Positions 27,280 to 36,700 of a stretch of 46,859 nucleotides of DNA are shown in pieces. The translations under genes were made by a program, and so were the position numbers. A model generated the notes under the pieces. That model searched no databases. It saw only the letters and a program-made list of their open reading frames with translations, and had not been told where the DNA came from. Position 1 is the first letter of the stretch; every line of letters begins with the position of its first letter. The stretch is from Bodo saltans (lineage: Eukaryota; Euglenozoa; Kinetoplastea; Eubodonida; Bodonidae). Location of the stretch: positions 1 to 46,859 of the forward strand of contig CYKH01001759.1 in the NCBI GenBank assembly GCA_001460835.1, in the 5' to 3' direction.

Positions 27280-27470
27280 ACAACAATAACACCGTCTAGC
27301 ACAGTCCACTACGATGCACGCCAACAAAGAATAGAGACCCCCCTCTTTTGACCCTCCTGAAAACAAAAAAGAATCCCCCAATGTGTATGTAATAGGATCA
27401 TTTTAATGTACGCGTTTCAGCTCGTCCCGTTGACACTCTGAGAGGTGCCAGTAGTGAGAACCGTTCACAC

Positions 27471-27505
27471 TTTTTTTTTTCTTGCTCTTTTTCTGCCACA
27501 AGAAG
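27471..27505 (+). promoter_or_regulatory. Predicted trans-splice acceptor inside the longest frame of the next gene
   Basis: A run of 10 T followed by more pyrimidines (27471-27494) and AG at 27501-27502 or 27504-27505, 11-14 nt before ATG 27517. An in-frame upstream start at 27445 would put this tract inside the protein, so 27517 is preferred. Confidence 0.65.
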
Positions 27506-27516
27506 TTCTTTCAACC

Positions 27517-28401
27517 ATGACGACTGAGCGGCGAACGCTGCTATTGATTCAGCGACGCGCCATCACATTCTTGGCTGTGTACGCCAGCGTGTTGTTCGCC
27601 ACTGCCATTTTACTCATTGGCCTCAAAACTCGTGAAATTCCATGTCAGGAGCTGGCCCACGAGTTGGTGCTGCCTATTTTTGTCTCTCCCAGCGTGGACG
27701 ACTCGACCCTTTTGCCCGCGGTCTTGGAGGCGCTTGCACGAAGTGGTTTGAACGCTCATCTCAATCACCGACCTGTTAATGGATCGATAGGATTTGGTGG
27801 CACTTATGTTTCCATCGACACTCCCAATGGAGCCCTCAAGGCGAGCAATTTTCAGTTGCTGAGGCAAACCGGCACAGATGGGCAGAGCCAGCGCGAAGTA
27901 ATTCGCGTGCGATACGTTAGTGATGATCTCTGCGCTACGCTTGCACCGCGCGTGCTTGACATCAACCACAATGTGGATAGAGATGTGGTGGTATCCAAGA
28001 GAATTGCTGAACTGTTGGATAGCCAACGTGTGTTCTACCACGAAACTGTACTTCATTCGATGTTTCCTGTCGTACTGACCAAGTTTTCTCAATTGGAGAA
28101 CTTAGTGCCATCCTTCCGTGACCTTAACCTTGAGCATGGCGATTTGCTGGAGGAGCGCAACGAAATGTCGTACTCCGTTGTGACGAATGCTCCCATCTTA
28201 TCCAGCGGCGCTGAAGTTCCTGTGTCCATTGTGATTGAGGAATGGAGCACCAAAGCAGGGAGACAGTTCTGGAAAGTGTTTCTACGCTGCAACGATCCTC
28301 GATGGGAGGCGTTGGCGAGAGGCACACAGGAAGCTCTGATGGCACGATTGTCTAATTGGAGGATCGAGGCATCGTCAATTGGAGCGGCTGTGCAGTACTA
28401 G
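27517..28401 (+). CDS. Single-pass membrane protein of unknown function
   Basis: A 294-aa protein with a short basic N-terminus (TTERRTLLLIQRRA), one transmembrane helix at about residues 16-36, and a C-terminal domain of about 255 aa, presumably lumenal or extracellular. The junction LIGLKTREIPCQEL is reminiscent of the start of PIG-S, a GPI-transamidase subunit ('short tail, one helix, then a basic Thr-rich turn'). I could not align the rest convincingly, and PIG-S is about twice as long; the kinetoplastid-specific transamidase subunits are another possibility. I do not recognise the family. The start is chosen from the splice-acceptor position. Confidence 0.65.
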   Translation: MTTERRTLLLIQRRAITFLAVYASVLFATAILLIGLKTREIPCQELAHELVLPIFVSPSVDDSTLLPAVLEALARSGLNAHLNHRPVNGSIGFGGTYVSIDTPNGALKASNFQLLRQTGTDGQSQREVIRVRYVSDDLCATLAPRVLDINHNVDRDVVVSKRIAELLDSQRVFYHETVLHSMFPVVLTKFSQLENLVPSFRDLNLEHGDLLEERNEMSYSVVTNAPILSSGAEVPVSIVIEEWSTKAGRQFWKVFLRCNDPRWEALARGTQEALMARLSNWRIEASSIGAAVQY

Positions 28402-28574
28402 GGGCCTCGTTCAAATATTGTAACCCATATGCGAGCACTTCTGATGACTTCTTTTTCTTTAGGCGAAAAACTCTTACTTCATTGTTATCGCGCTGTAAGA
28501 AAAACCCCGATGTCTCTCGGAAGTCATTCTGGTTTTCGCTTCCCTCGCTTGTTGTTGATAATCAGAACGATACG

Positions 28575-29297
28575 ATGAGCAAACACTCTAGTAGCTACAA
28601 CACGCGAAACACCGAGTGCTACAGTGTCCATGGTCCTTCCGATGAGCTTGCCCTGTTGCGTCTGGAACTTGCACGGCTTGGAGAGGAATGCACGACGTCC
28701 CTAGAGGTAGCTCACTCTGCCCAATCGGAACCAGTATTACCTCTCGTTGATGCAAAGATAGCAGCTGCGTCTCACATTCGCATCCACGGCGAGCCAATAT
28801 CGCTTCGTTTGGAGCTCGAGCACGAAGAGCGAGCTTTGGCGAACCAACTTTTGCGTGAAGCGTTTGAAGCGAACGCCGCATCTGCAAGAAATGAGCACCA
28901 CGCTCAAGAGAATCAAATGCGTGACGAAATTAATGAAGACGCGAGCGCAGCACTTTCCCAACACAGAGCACGCTTTATTCGTGAAACAGAGACCCTTATT
29001 GCAAAGTTAAAGCGTGACAGTGTTGTCGCTGCTCAGCGCATGAAAGGAATCGAATCTCTCGCGCATGAGAAAATGATTATTGCAATGGATAGGCCCTTTC
29101 TCCAGCAAGAAGAGCTCTATGCAAAGGAGGTTCGTCAGCTGCGCGAAGTTGAGCGAAGGGAAGCTGAGGTGCAAATGCGGGGTAGGATGACAGCGGAGAA
29201 ACGTGTCATACTTCCTGACGAGGAAATGAGCACAGCCCAACCGTATCTGCTTTCCAGCTTTGAGCGCTTCATACCGTATGGTGCGACACGAATGTGA
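28575..29297 (+). CDS. Coiled-coil protein of unknown function
   Basis: A 240-aa, mostly alpha-helical protein rich in Glu, Arg, Ala and Gln, with heptad-like stretches from about residue 25 (ALLRLELARLGEE) and from 85 to 220 (LRLELEHEERALANQLLREA, AKEVRQLREVERREAEVQMR). No enzyme motif, signal peptide or membrane segment. The open frame extends upstream to 28356, overlapping the previous gene. However, a pyrimidine tract with AG at 28461-28462 and further pyrimidine tracts lie within that extension, so the ATG at 28575 is the likely start. The C-terminus SSFERFIPYGATRM is not coiled coil. I do not recognise a family; flagellar or cytoskeletal roles are common for such kinetoplastid proteins but unproven here. 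Confidence 0.7.
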   Translation: MSKHSSSYNTRNTECYSVHGPSDELALLRLELARLGEECTTSLEVAHSAQSEPVLPLVDAKIAAASHIRIHGEPISLRLELEHEERALANQLLREAFEANAASARNEHHAQENQMRDEINEDASAALSQHRARFIRETETLIAKLKRDSVVAAQRMKGIESLAHEKMIIAMDRPFLQQEELYAKEVRQLREVERREAEVQMRGRMTAEKRVILPDEEMSTAQPYLLSSFERFIPYGATRM

Positions 29298-29433
29298 AGT
29301 CAAGAAATGTGTACAGTTCAAGTTATGTGCAAACCCACCATTGTTGTGTTCGTTGCGGTCACCTACGTGGCGCCACGTCCATTCATTTCTCTATCACCCT
29401 CGATAAGAAAGAAAGAAACAAAAAAGCTTGAGA

Positions 29434-29790
29434 ATGCCCGCGGGAACTGTTTCTGTGGAGCAAGTCAATGTCGCAATCAGATGGAACTTCTCGTTACTGA
29501 AAGAGTCAAGTGGGGCGTCAAACCTTTGCTCGCTATGTTCCGAGCCGATTGTGCAGCCCCCTGGCGGCGCTAGTGTTTCGCAGCTGGCATCTGACTCATC
29601 CATGCCTGTGCTTGAAGTTGTTGTCCACACTTCATGTGGAGCTAGATACCATGGAGACTGCCTTTCGAAGTACCGGAAGCACATCGAAGACGCCGACGCA
29701 TTGTGCGCCATGTGCAACGGAGGCAAGGTCGGATTTGTCGCGATTCCGAACATCCTCGATTACACCTCGATGGATGCAGTGAAGAAGTAG
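29434..29790 (+). CDS. Small RING-like zinc-binding protein
   Basis: A 118-aa protein with a cross-brace zinc pattern: C32-x2-C35, C68-x4-H73-x2-C76, C91-x2-C94, with H65 as a candidate eighth ligand. The segment GARYHGDCLSKYRKH followed by ALCAMC is typical of RING/RING-variant domains in which His and Cys sit in one helix start. A RING of this type usually acts as an E3 ubiquitin or SUMO ligase; the variant form recalls NSE1 of the SMC5/6 complex, but the winged-helix region of NSE1 is absent. The linker between the first and second Cys pairs is long (32 residues). A pyrimidine tract (29378-29400) with AG at 29406-29407 precedes the ATG. Confidence 0.65.
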   Translation: MPAGTVSVEQVNVAIRWNFSLLKESSGASNLCSLCSEPIVQPPGGASVSQLASDSSMPVLEVVVHTSCGARYHGDCLSKYRKHIEDADALCAMCNGGKVGFVAIPNILDYTSMDAVKK

Positions 29791-29995
29791 GGGGTTTTCT
29801 TTTCTTAGTTGCACATGATCGCACGACGTCACAAATCATCAAAACTAGGGCGGGAAAACTAACGTGAACTGAAAGCTTAGTTGTGCCTGCAAGAATTTAT
29901 TGATAATGAGTTTCTCGTTTTCATTGTCACCCCTCATACAAGCGCTACCAATAACATTTACTTGTCGTCAGCAGCTCTCAAACCGCTTCTAAAAA

Positions 29996-31078
29996 ATGGC
30001 AGCACCACAACGCGTCATGCAACAAGTGTCACCTATCGTCGCTATGAACGGAGTATCCTCCGCACTGCATTTGGGGACGCACTGCCTACAGCGAGCTGCG
30101 ACTCCAGCATTTGCGTGCTTGATCAAAGAACAAGTCGCCGCACGGACTGCTGCTGCGGTGCAGCTTCTCAACGCCCCTGCTGTGAGGCCGTACCTCGCGT
30201 CGCTAACTCCCGACAGTTTACACACATGGAGCAATCTGCAACGTATTTGCGAAGTGGAAGAGACCAATGCGCGAGAGCTGCCGGATGTGAAAGCCAACGC
30301 ATCTAATCTCCAGCAGTTTCTTGATGCACTCCAAGGGCTTTCAAGCCGCCGTGACATCCTTGCCATGCTTCTCACCATGACATCCAGGGAGAGCATCGGC
30401 TCTGCTCAGCAGTCAAATGAAGCGTGCGCGCTGGGCGACGAGTGGCAATCTGCGTTTCTTGCAACGCGAATGAAATGGCACATGCTTCAAGAAGACTTTC
30501 TTCATATCTGCAGCGGAACAACACCAGTTGTGGACCCGCAGAGTGATGTGATTGCCTTGGTGGAAGAGGCGGCGTTATCGATTCACGAAATGTGCGTTGG
30601 TGAATTTGGGGTTTCTCCAAATGTAGAAATCGAAACGAATTGCAACGAACTTTTGTGCTGTGGCATTCCAGAGCAGATTCGTTACATCATTGCAGAGCTC
30701 ATGAAGAATGCATCAGTTGCAAGCGTGCAATCAGGCAACTTGAACGACCCCATTAAGGTAAGTATCGTTTCTACAGGTGAATCGCGACCCAGCGCAACTG
30801 TATCCTCTGAAGCTGCAAGCGATTCGTTCTCTGTTACTATCGTCGACTCTGCCGGCGGCGTGCCTCCGATGGCACTACAGAACATGTGGCGGTTGGGATG
30901 GTCGGGGCACAGCACACAACGCCGAATTGCAGGGTTTGGCGTCGGTCTCCCTTTGGCAGGGATCTACGCAGGTCTTTTTGGTGGTGGCGTGACAGCGACT
31001 CCAACGGAAGCAGGTGCATCACCGGGCACAATGTTTACACTGACGCACCCAATTGTTGGCATCGAGTCGCTTCGATAG
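29996..31078 (+). CDS. Mitochondrial protein kinase of the PDK/BCKDK family
   Basis: A 360-aa GHKL-type kinase. The N-terminal helical half includes the SRRDILAMLLTM stretch (about residues 115-126), equivalent to the 'sRlgiRmL' helix of pyruvate dehydrogenase kinases. The C-terminal ATP-binding half has the N-box ELMKNASVAS (about 235), G1 box DSAGGVP (about 283) in place of D.GGG, and G2 box GFGVGLPLAGIYAGLFGGG (about 307-325). The 'GhGxGLPxxrxYAxyFGG' form of G2 is diagnostic for the family. These enzymes phosphorylate serine on the E1-alpha of pyruvate or branched-chain 2-oxoacid dehydrogenase in the matrix. The N-terminus is Arg/Gln/Ala-rich with few acids, compatible with a targeting signal. 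Deviations: the G1 box lacks the first Gly, and the segment before G2 reads GWSGHST. Substrate cannot be decided. Confidence 0.8.
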   Translation: MAAPQRVMQQVSPIVAMNGVSSALHLGTHCLQRAATPAFACLIKEQVAARTAAAVQLLNAPAVRPYLASLTPDSLHTWSNLQRICEVEETNARELPDVKANASNLQQFLDALQGLSSRRDILAMLLTMTSRESIGSAQQSNEACALGDEWQSAFLATRMKWHMLQEDFLHICSGTTPVVDPQSDVIALVEEAALSIHEMCVGEFGVSPNVEIETNCNELLCCGIPEQIRYIIAELMKNASVASVQSGNLNDPIKVSIVSTGESRPSATVSSEAASDSFSVTIVDSAGGVPPMALQNMWRLGWSGHSTQRRIAGFGVGLPLAGIYAGLFGGGVTATPTEAGASPGTMFTLTHPIVGIESLR

Positions 31079-31317
31079 CGCTCTCCTAGTGCACGTAGTT
31101 TCTTTTTTTTGTTTTCCAGTACAACATCGCAACAAATGAAGGAAAAAACATCAAAGCAGTGGTTCTTATTGTGCCGTGAAAAGTGCAGTGCCTGTAAATT
31201 TATCAAGTATGTATCGGAGGGACCACAATTACCCACAACCCTTAAAAAGAAACATTAACGAAAAGTTGTCTTGTTTTGTTGTCATCACAGTCAGACACAT
31301 CTAGGGAGCTGGAAGGA

Positions 31318-31662
31318 ATGGAGAAGCAAGTCAAATCAGTATGCTGGCGACCAAAGCACGCTTTGATTGAATGCGTTGTGCGTACAAAGTGCTTTGAAGA
31401 AAAGAACGACGTTGAGGATTGCGTGACTGTTAGTGACTGCCATTTGGAGCGAAAGAATTGGGTTCTGTGCAAGCTGAATGCTATGAATCCTAGATACCGC
31501 CTGCGAGGAAATCCATATGATATCGCCTCTGAAGACCAAAGGAAAATCGAGGCGAGAAATGAACGAATCATGAAGAGAGACCTTGAAGAAGAAGGTTTCT
31601 GGCGGGAAAAACAACAGCAGCCAAACCCAGCTCAACCTCAACAACAACCAGCCAAGAAATGA
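31318..31662 (+). CDS. COA5: Cytochrome c oxidase assembly factor COA5/PET191
   Basis: A 114-aa protein with three CX9C pairs: C9-C19, C25-C35 and C41-C51. These are followed by NPRYRLRGNPYD (55-66), matching the family's conserved R.R.RGN ending. PET191/COA5 is imported into the mitochondrial intermembrane space by the Mia40-type route and is needed for assembly of complex IV. The tail is low-complexity (Gln/Pro-rich, about 94-114). An in-frame frame extends upstream only from a TTG. The acceptor CATCACAG ends at 31290 after a T-rich tract, so ATG 31318 is the first usable start. The protein is slightly longer than human COA5 (74 aa) because of the Gln/Pro tail. Confidence 0.88.
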   Translation: MEKQVKSVCWRPKHALIECVVRTKCFEEKNDVEDCVTVSDCHLERKNWVLCKLNAMNPRYRLRGNPYDIASEDQRKIEARNERIMKRDLEEEGFWREKQQQPNPAQPQQQPAKK

Positions 31663-31954
31663 GTTCCCCGTTGAATCGGGGCTGTCGAATTATTCTTCTC
31701 GAATACGATTGACCGGGAATCGCCGCCATATGATCGAGGGTGTTCACCAAAAACTGATTGACCTTAGTACTTCTTCACAATCTCAACACCACACAATTAT
31801 CAAAAGCCCAAGTTTAACCCCATGCACATTGTGGTCTGAAATGTTTGTTGCTATGCTATTTCAGTTGTGACCCCCTTCTTTTTTTGTTGCCTCCCCCCGT
31901 AAGAGACTTATTTTCTTCAAAGCCGATCAATGAGTTGCCAGTAGGGAGAAGACG

Positions 31955-33268
31955 ATGCGACGAAATCAAATAAAGACAACGAGCCGCTCTGAAGGGCGGC
32001 ATCAAAACCGTTCTCAAAAGAAAGGAGCCCCAAACGCAGTCAGAGATTCAAATCGAACGTCGATTGTCAGCATTTCGTCGACCGGCGTTACGGGAGGAGG
32101 GGGGAGCGGGAGCAGCCGTCACGCAGTGCGAGGCTTGACAAGGGGGATGCATCCCTCAAACTCAGCACCGACACTGGATGTCACGTCATTACTGCGAGCT
32201 GCAAGATTAGCCGCTCACCGCACGAGTTACGACGCGTTGGTGGAGCTGGACTGCGACGACGATGATGATGAGGGTGACGACAGCAACGATGATGAAGTCG
32301 ACGACGCCATGAGCGATGCAACTGAGGTGGTTGAGATGCTTGAGGATGCAATGGATGCACTCAACACATCAGGCAGCGACAACGGAGGTGAGGACAGAGA
32401 TGATGACGAAGAAGGTCACGACGAGATTATTTTTTCCATTTCGTTGCCGTTTGGTTCTGGCGGTAGTGCGGGAAGCTCAACGAGCTCGCCTCACGCCCAG
32501 AAGAAACGCAGCGCGAGGAAGTCACCATGCCGCCAAAACGTTGTGAAGCAACATCACGTGGGAAAGCTCCATCCGACGGAGACGTTTTTGATTCCGCCAC
32601 TGGAGTGTCCTGCAGACGGTGCAGTGCGACAATTGACTGTTGTATTGGACTTAGATGAGACGTTAGTGTGGGCACGCAACGCGACAGTCGTTGTTCGACC
32701 ATTTGTTGCCGAATTCTTGCAATGCTGTTTGCGAAACAGGTGTGAGATTGTGTTGTGGACTGCTGGCATTCCAGTGTACGTCAACAGAATCATCAACGCC
32801 ATCAGCCGCGTGATAAAGAGGAACCATTGGTTTCACTATGTTGTTGCCCGCAGCCCACTTTGGTATTCAGACGTCGGCCCTACGATTAAAGATTTGCGCT
32901 TGATCCACAGACCACTAGATCGTGTGCTTGTGTTGGAGAACAGCCCGGCGTCGATGCAATTGCAAGAGGGAAACGTGCTGCTCGTCGAAGATTTCTACGG
33001 CGATAACATGGAAGACCAAAGCATGCTGTTTGCTGGCCAAGTTGTGGAACGCCTGTCACAAGGTGCGCGCGACAATACTTTGACAAGCGTTGCCGAGGGC
33101 CTGATCGCTGATCCTGTCTTGGTTCCACTGTCATTCTTGTTGCAGGCTGATCACAGTGCTGCTGGGAAACCTTCTGAAGTGTTCTCTCGTGGCTTGCGAT
33201 ACACTCCACGCCCAGCAAACGACCACCGAGTTTATTCTGGTATTGGCCCAACCCTCATTGGTGCGTGA
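31955..33268 (+). CDS. FCP1/SCP-type HAD-family protein phosphatase
   Basis: A 437-aa protein. Residues 1-210 are low-complexity: a basic, Ser/Arg/Gly-rich start and an Asp/Glu-rich block (about 90-150). The catalytic domain (about 225-390) carries the DLDETLV motif at 232-238 (nucleophile D232, acid/base D234), then IVLWTAGIPVYVN (motif II, Thr in WTA), a TIKDL lysine, VLENSPASMQ and DFYGDNMED. The domain is of the CTD-phosphatase (FCP1/SCP/NIF) class, which removes phosphate from Ser or Thr. ENSP replaces the usual DNSP, a conservative change. No membrane segment or BRCT domain is visible. The target is unknown. A long pyrimidine tract (31871-31899) and an AG at 31902-31903 or 31921-31922 precede the ATG. 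Confidence 0.85.
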   Translation: MRRNQIKTTSRSEGRHQNRSQKKGAPNAVRDSNRTSIVSISSTGVTGGGGSGSSRHAVRGLTRGMHPSNSAPTLDVTSLLRAARLAAHRTSYDALVELDCDDDDDEGDDSNDDEVDDAMSDATEVVEMLEDAMDALNTSGSDNGGEDRDDDEEGHDEIIFSISLPFGSGGSAGSSTSSPHAQKKRSARKSPCRQNVVKQHHVGKLHPTETFLIPPLECPADGAVRQLTVVLDLDETLVWARNATVVVRPFVAEFLQCCLRNRCEIVLWTAGIPVYVNRIINAISRVIKRNHWFHYVVARSPLWYSDVGPTIKDLRLIHRPLDRVLVLENSPASMQLQEGNVLLVEDFYGDNMEDQSMLFAGQVVERLSQGARDNTLTSVAEGLIADPVLVPLSFLLQADHSAAGKPSEVFSRGLRYTPRPANDHRVYSGIGPTLIGA

Positions 33269-33329
33269 CATAAGGAGGTATTTTTGTCAACTTTTTTTTG
33301 ATTTCGAAACGGATTACCCAACAAAAGAC

Positions 33330-33485
33330 ATGGCTTCGTCTACGAGCCTTAAGCATGAAACTCAAGTGTTTGCTATTAATGGAACGCGTATGGGACAAGC
33401 CTTTTTTATTTATTTGATGTTGTTCACTGTCTTGTGCAGTTTCACCGTTCGCTCTGCTTGTCGTTGTCATCAGGAGGAGCCATAG
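33330..33485 (+). CDS. Possible 51-aa single-pass membrane peptide
   Basis: A short frame with one strongly hydrophobic segment (residues 22-41, GQAFFIYLMLFTVLCSFTVR) and a Cys-rich tail (ACRCHQEEP). Its ATG lies two nt after an AG that follows a T-rich tract (33281-33299), the arrangement of a real trans-spliced gene start. It lies between the phosphatase and TOR genes in a 463-nt interval that otherwise has no gene. There is no recognised homologue, and coding is unproven. Confidence 0.35.
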   Translation: MASSTSLKHETQVFAINGTRMGQAFFIYLMLFTVLCSFTVRSACRCHQEEP

Positions 33486-33731
33486 GTGGTTCTATCCATC
33501 ATCAGAAGCAAGGAAGTTAATTGAAGTGATCACGTTGTTGGAGATTTGCTGCTCGTTGCCGAAACAAACAAGCGAATCACATTTCAGTTTGAAGTGAAAC
33601 GAACAAAAGAGAGAGAGAAAAAGAGACACAATAACAAAAAAGCACACCTCAACCTCGAAGGTGACCCCAAACAGGAACATTTGATCCTTGCCAGTACGTC
33701 ACGTTCTCTGCGAGATGGGTCAAACATCTTA

Positions 33732-36700
33732 ATGGGCCAGATATCCGACATCATGAACCACATTGGCACGTCTCCAACGCGACAGCGTGTGGCGGACACT
33801 TGTGCAACGCTGCTTGACACCCTCGTGAAGCACTCCCGTGAAATTGCTGACAACACGACCATTCAAACCCATTTGCTAGGGTGTATTGTCGAGGTCTCAT
33901 CGAATGCGGACAATGGAGTTGGAAAGGCAATCGCAGCGCTGGAAACGGTTCTCGATGCCAGTGTCATGGAGACCAACGCGAAGCGAAACCATTGCACACT
34001 TATTTGCACGCGTATTCTTGAGCACGAGAGTGTTGTGCACGACTCTGCCAGTTGCGAGCTATTGATTGGGATGATTCGGAGCTTGATTTTAGAGAGTTCG
34101 TTCACGGCACCCGAGGTGATGACCTCCATCTGTGAATGCGCTATTGCCCTTGTGCGTGACCAATCACGCCAAACTGTAAGAACACAGACCAGAGCAGCAG
34201 CATTTCAAGTTCTGACGCACATCGTGACGAACCACGCGATTCAGTTGAAAACAGTGAAGCAAATTACGGAGTCCATGCGAGCACTGTCACCATCATACCT
34301 TTGTCGTGAAACTATCAACGCTGAGAATCCGTGGCTCCGACTTTGGAGCTCGAAACTGCTCGCTGAAATCATCCGTCACTCTGTGTTTGAGATTTCTTCT
34401 GAAAACGCCGAATCACTTGTTCGTGAAGTCGAAACGCAACTCGTAAACTCTGAGGACGATGCGAATGCATTCCTCGGAGTCGTTGCGCTCGTTGAAGCAT
34501 TTTCATCCGTCAAGACACTTTCACAAGCATATTCTTGGAACGCAAACAAGTGGAGGCAGTGCCTGCTTGAGACTGACTTGCTCGCGGCAACGAAAGAGGT
34601 GCAAGATGCGGTTGTTATCGGCATTGTCGCGATTACGAGCATGAGAATTTCTGATATTGTTAGCGCAGCCATTGTGGCTCTTTGCCAACAGCACATGACC
34701 AGAGATTTTTCCGGCGCTTCCAGAGCACTGGAGAACATCATTCGCCGACACAAGAAGCAAATTAGTGAAGCAGAACGAGTGGAAATGCTGGAGCGCGTCC
34801 TGCAGATGCTCCTAGACAAAGATACCACTGTTGGCGACGTCGCAATCCCACAGGAAGCCGGACAGCTTCTTGCTTCCCTTCTCGAGGCATCAGGATTCGA
34901 GACAACAGAATCATACACTCGTGCGCAAGATAGAGTCTTTGATGTTGCATCGCAGTTTTGCGCGGAGTCCAGGCTGTTGCTGGGAGCTTCGCTACTTCAA
35001 TCAGTAGACACAGCACTTTTCCGAGGTGGGAATCCGAAGTATCTTCAAATGTTGGAGGGTGCCACAGTACCTTGGGCCTCTCTCACAGCGAACGACATAC
35101 AAGGAGCATCTCGGCTTGCTTCGATTGTAAGAACCGGCCGCGCGCTTTCTTTCGCAATTGATGCATTGACGCACGAGCAAGCAGGCGTGCGCCTTGAGGC
35201 AGCTAAATCAGCTATTGTGACTTGTGAGCACCTTATCGTATCTGCACGCTCCGGAGACGATGACGACGCACATTCGCGTCGACTGGACAACGTTGTCCAG
35301 AATGCCGTGGAGTCATTACTGGACGCCGCGGTGGCGGATATTGATTGCACGGTGCGCTTGACGATCATGGCGGGGTTCAGCTCACCGTTTGATCCTTACC
35401 TTTCCATGCCGGACAACCTGCAGTCGATTCAGATGGCCAAGAACGACACCAATCACGAAGTGCGTGTTACAGCACTAGAGTTGCTCTGCCGGTTGCTACC
35501 ATCGCACCCTGCGTTTGTTCATCCTGTCCTCAACCGCCTCCAAGACTATGCGCTGAAAGAGATAGAAGCAAGAGATTCGACCGTATCTGAGATCCTTTCC
35601 GCTTCGCACATGTTGCGCACCTGTGCGGCGCATCGAGCGCTTCTACCTCAACCAAAGCAAGTTCAACAAATTGTCCTAGATCGTATTGCTAAACAGCCGT
35701 TCGCCTCAAGAATGCTGTCACATGAGTTTTTGCAGCTGATCAAGTGCGTGTTAGACACATACGGTCCGTTGCATCACGTCGATTGTGCGTCACTCGTGCA
35801 CACACTGAAGCCAATTATTTGTGATGGGCACACAGCGCTGCTAAGATCGTTGGCGCTAGAGACGTTAGCGTCAACTGTCCGTACTCTAGGCGTTTCCCTC
35901 GAGACACAACTGTTCTCAGAAGTTTATAACATGTGCGGTGGAATCTTAGTGAATGAGAGCAAAGAGGACGATGAGCCTCGGAAGAGCGCTGCGCTTGTCC
36001 TTAGCGTGTTAGGTGCCATGAACCCAGTGAAGATCAGAGCCGTTACGCGAGCCTTTGATGCGGAGCCTACACCAAATGCTGCGGCGGAGGAGGGGACAGA
36101 TCTTCTTCCTAGCACAAAGCCACACCACAGGTCCCACCCGCATATCGCAGAGAAGTATCCGTCGATTGTTCTCTTTCTGCTGATCAAGACCATGCAAACC
36201 GCATCTGATCCTCGTCAGCAAAAAGATGCACTTCGCTGCGCTTACGAAACTCTTCAAGCATCACCTCCCAATCATAAGTCCCACTTGATGACACAATTGG
36301 TCCCGCAGCTCCGACGTTGGCTGCGTGACCCAGAGAAAAGCTTCTTGCACGGTGGCATCTTGAAGATATTTACTGATCTTGTCGGTTTGCTGCAGCAATT
36401 CAAAGAGACGATCCCTGCTCATATTGGCACTGATATCTTGAAGAGTGTCCAAACCTTGTGCCACAACCCTCAAGCGTCACAGCCCCCCCTCAACATTCTT
36501 GTGGTGGAGCTCCTCGATCAACTTGCGCGTGCGTTACCTATGCCTGATATTCGTGATCACAGATGGGCAGTGGAATTTGTGCACCAGCGTCTATTGCGTG
36601 ATCGACGAGAGGCGAAATTAGTCATCTCCGTCGTTAAGGCGCTGGAGTCGTTTGCAAGCTTTCTCCAAGAGAAGGACAAGCGCCACGTTCTTCCCCATGT

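Noticed and set aside
29881-30306. 141-aa plus-strand frame overlapping the PDK-type kinase
   Set aside because: It opens at TTG, shares most of its length with the kinase in another frame, and has no domain signal.
33546-33731. N-terminal 62-residue extension of the TOR-like kinase
   Set aside because: The frame is open but starts at TTG and contains no ATG; the Lys/Arg-rich sequence looks like untranslated leader.
34376-34918. 180-aa minus-strand frame inside the TOR gene
   Set aside because: Ser/Ala/Thr-rich antisense shadow of the helical-repeat region, against the direction of the cluster.
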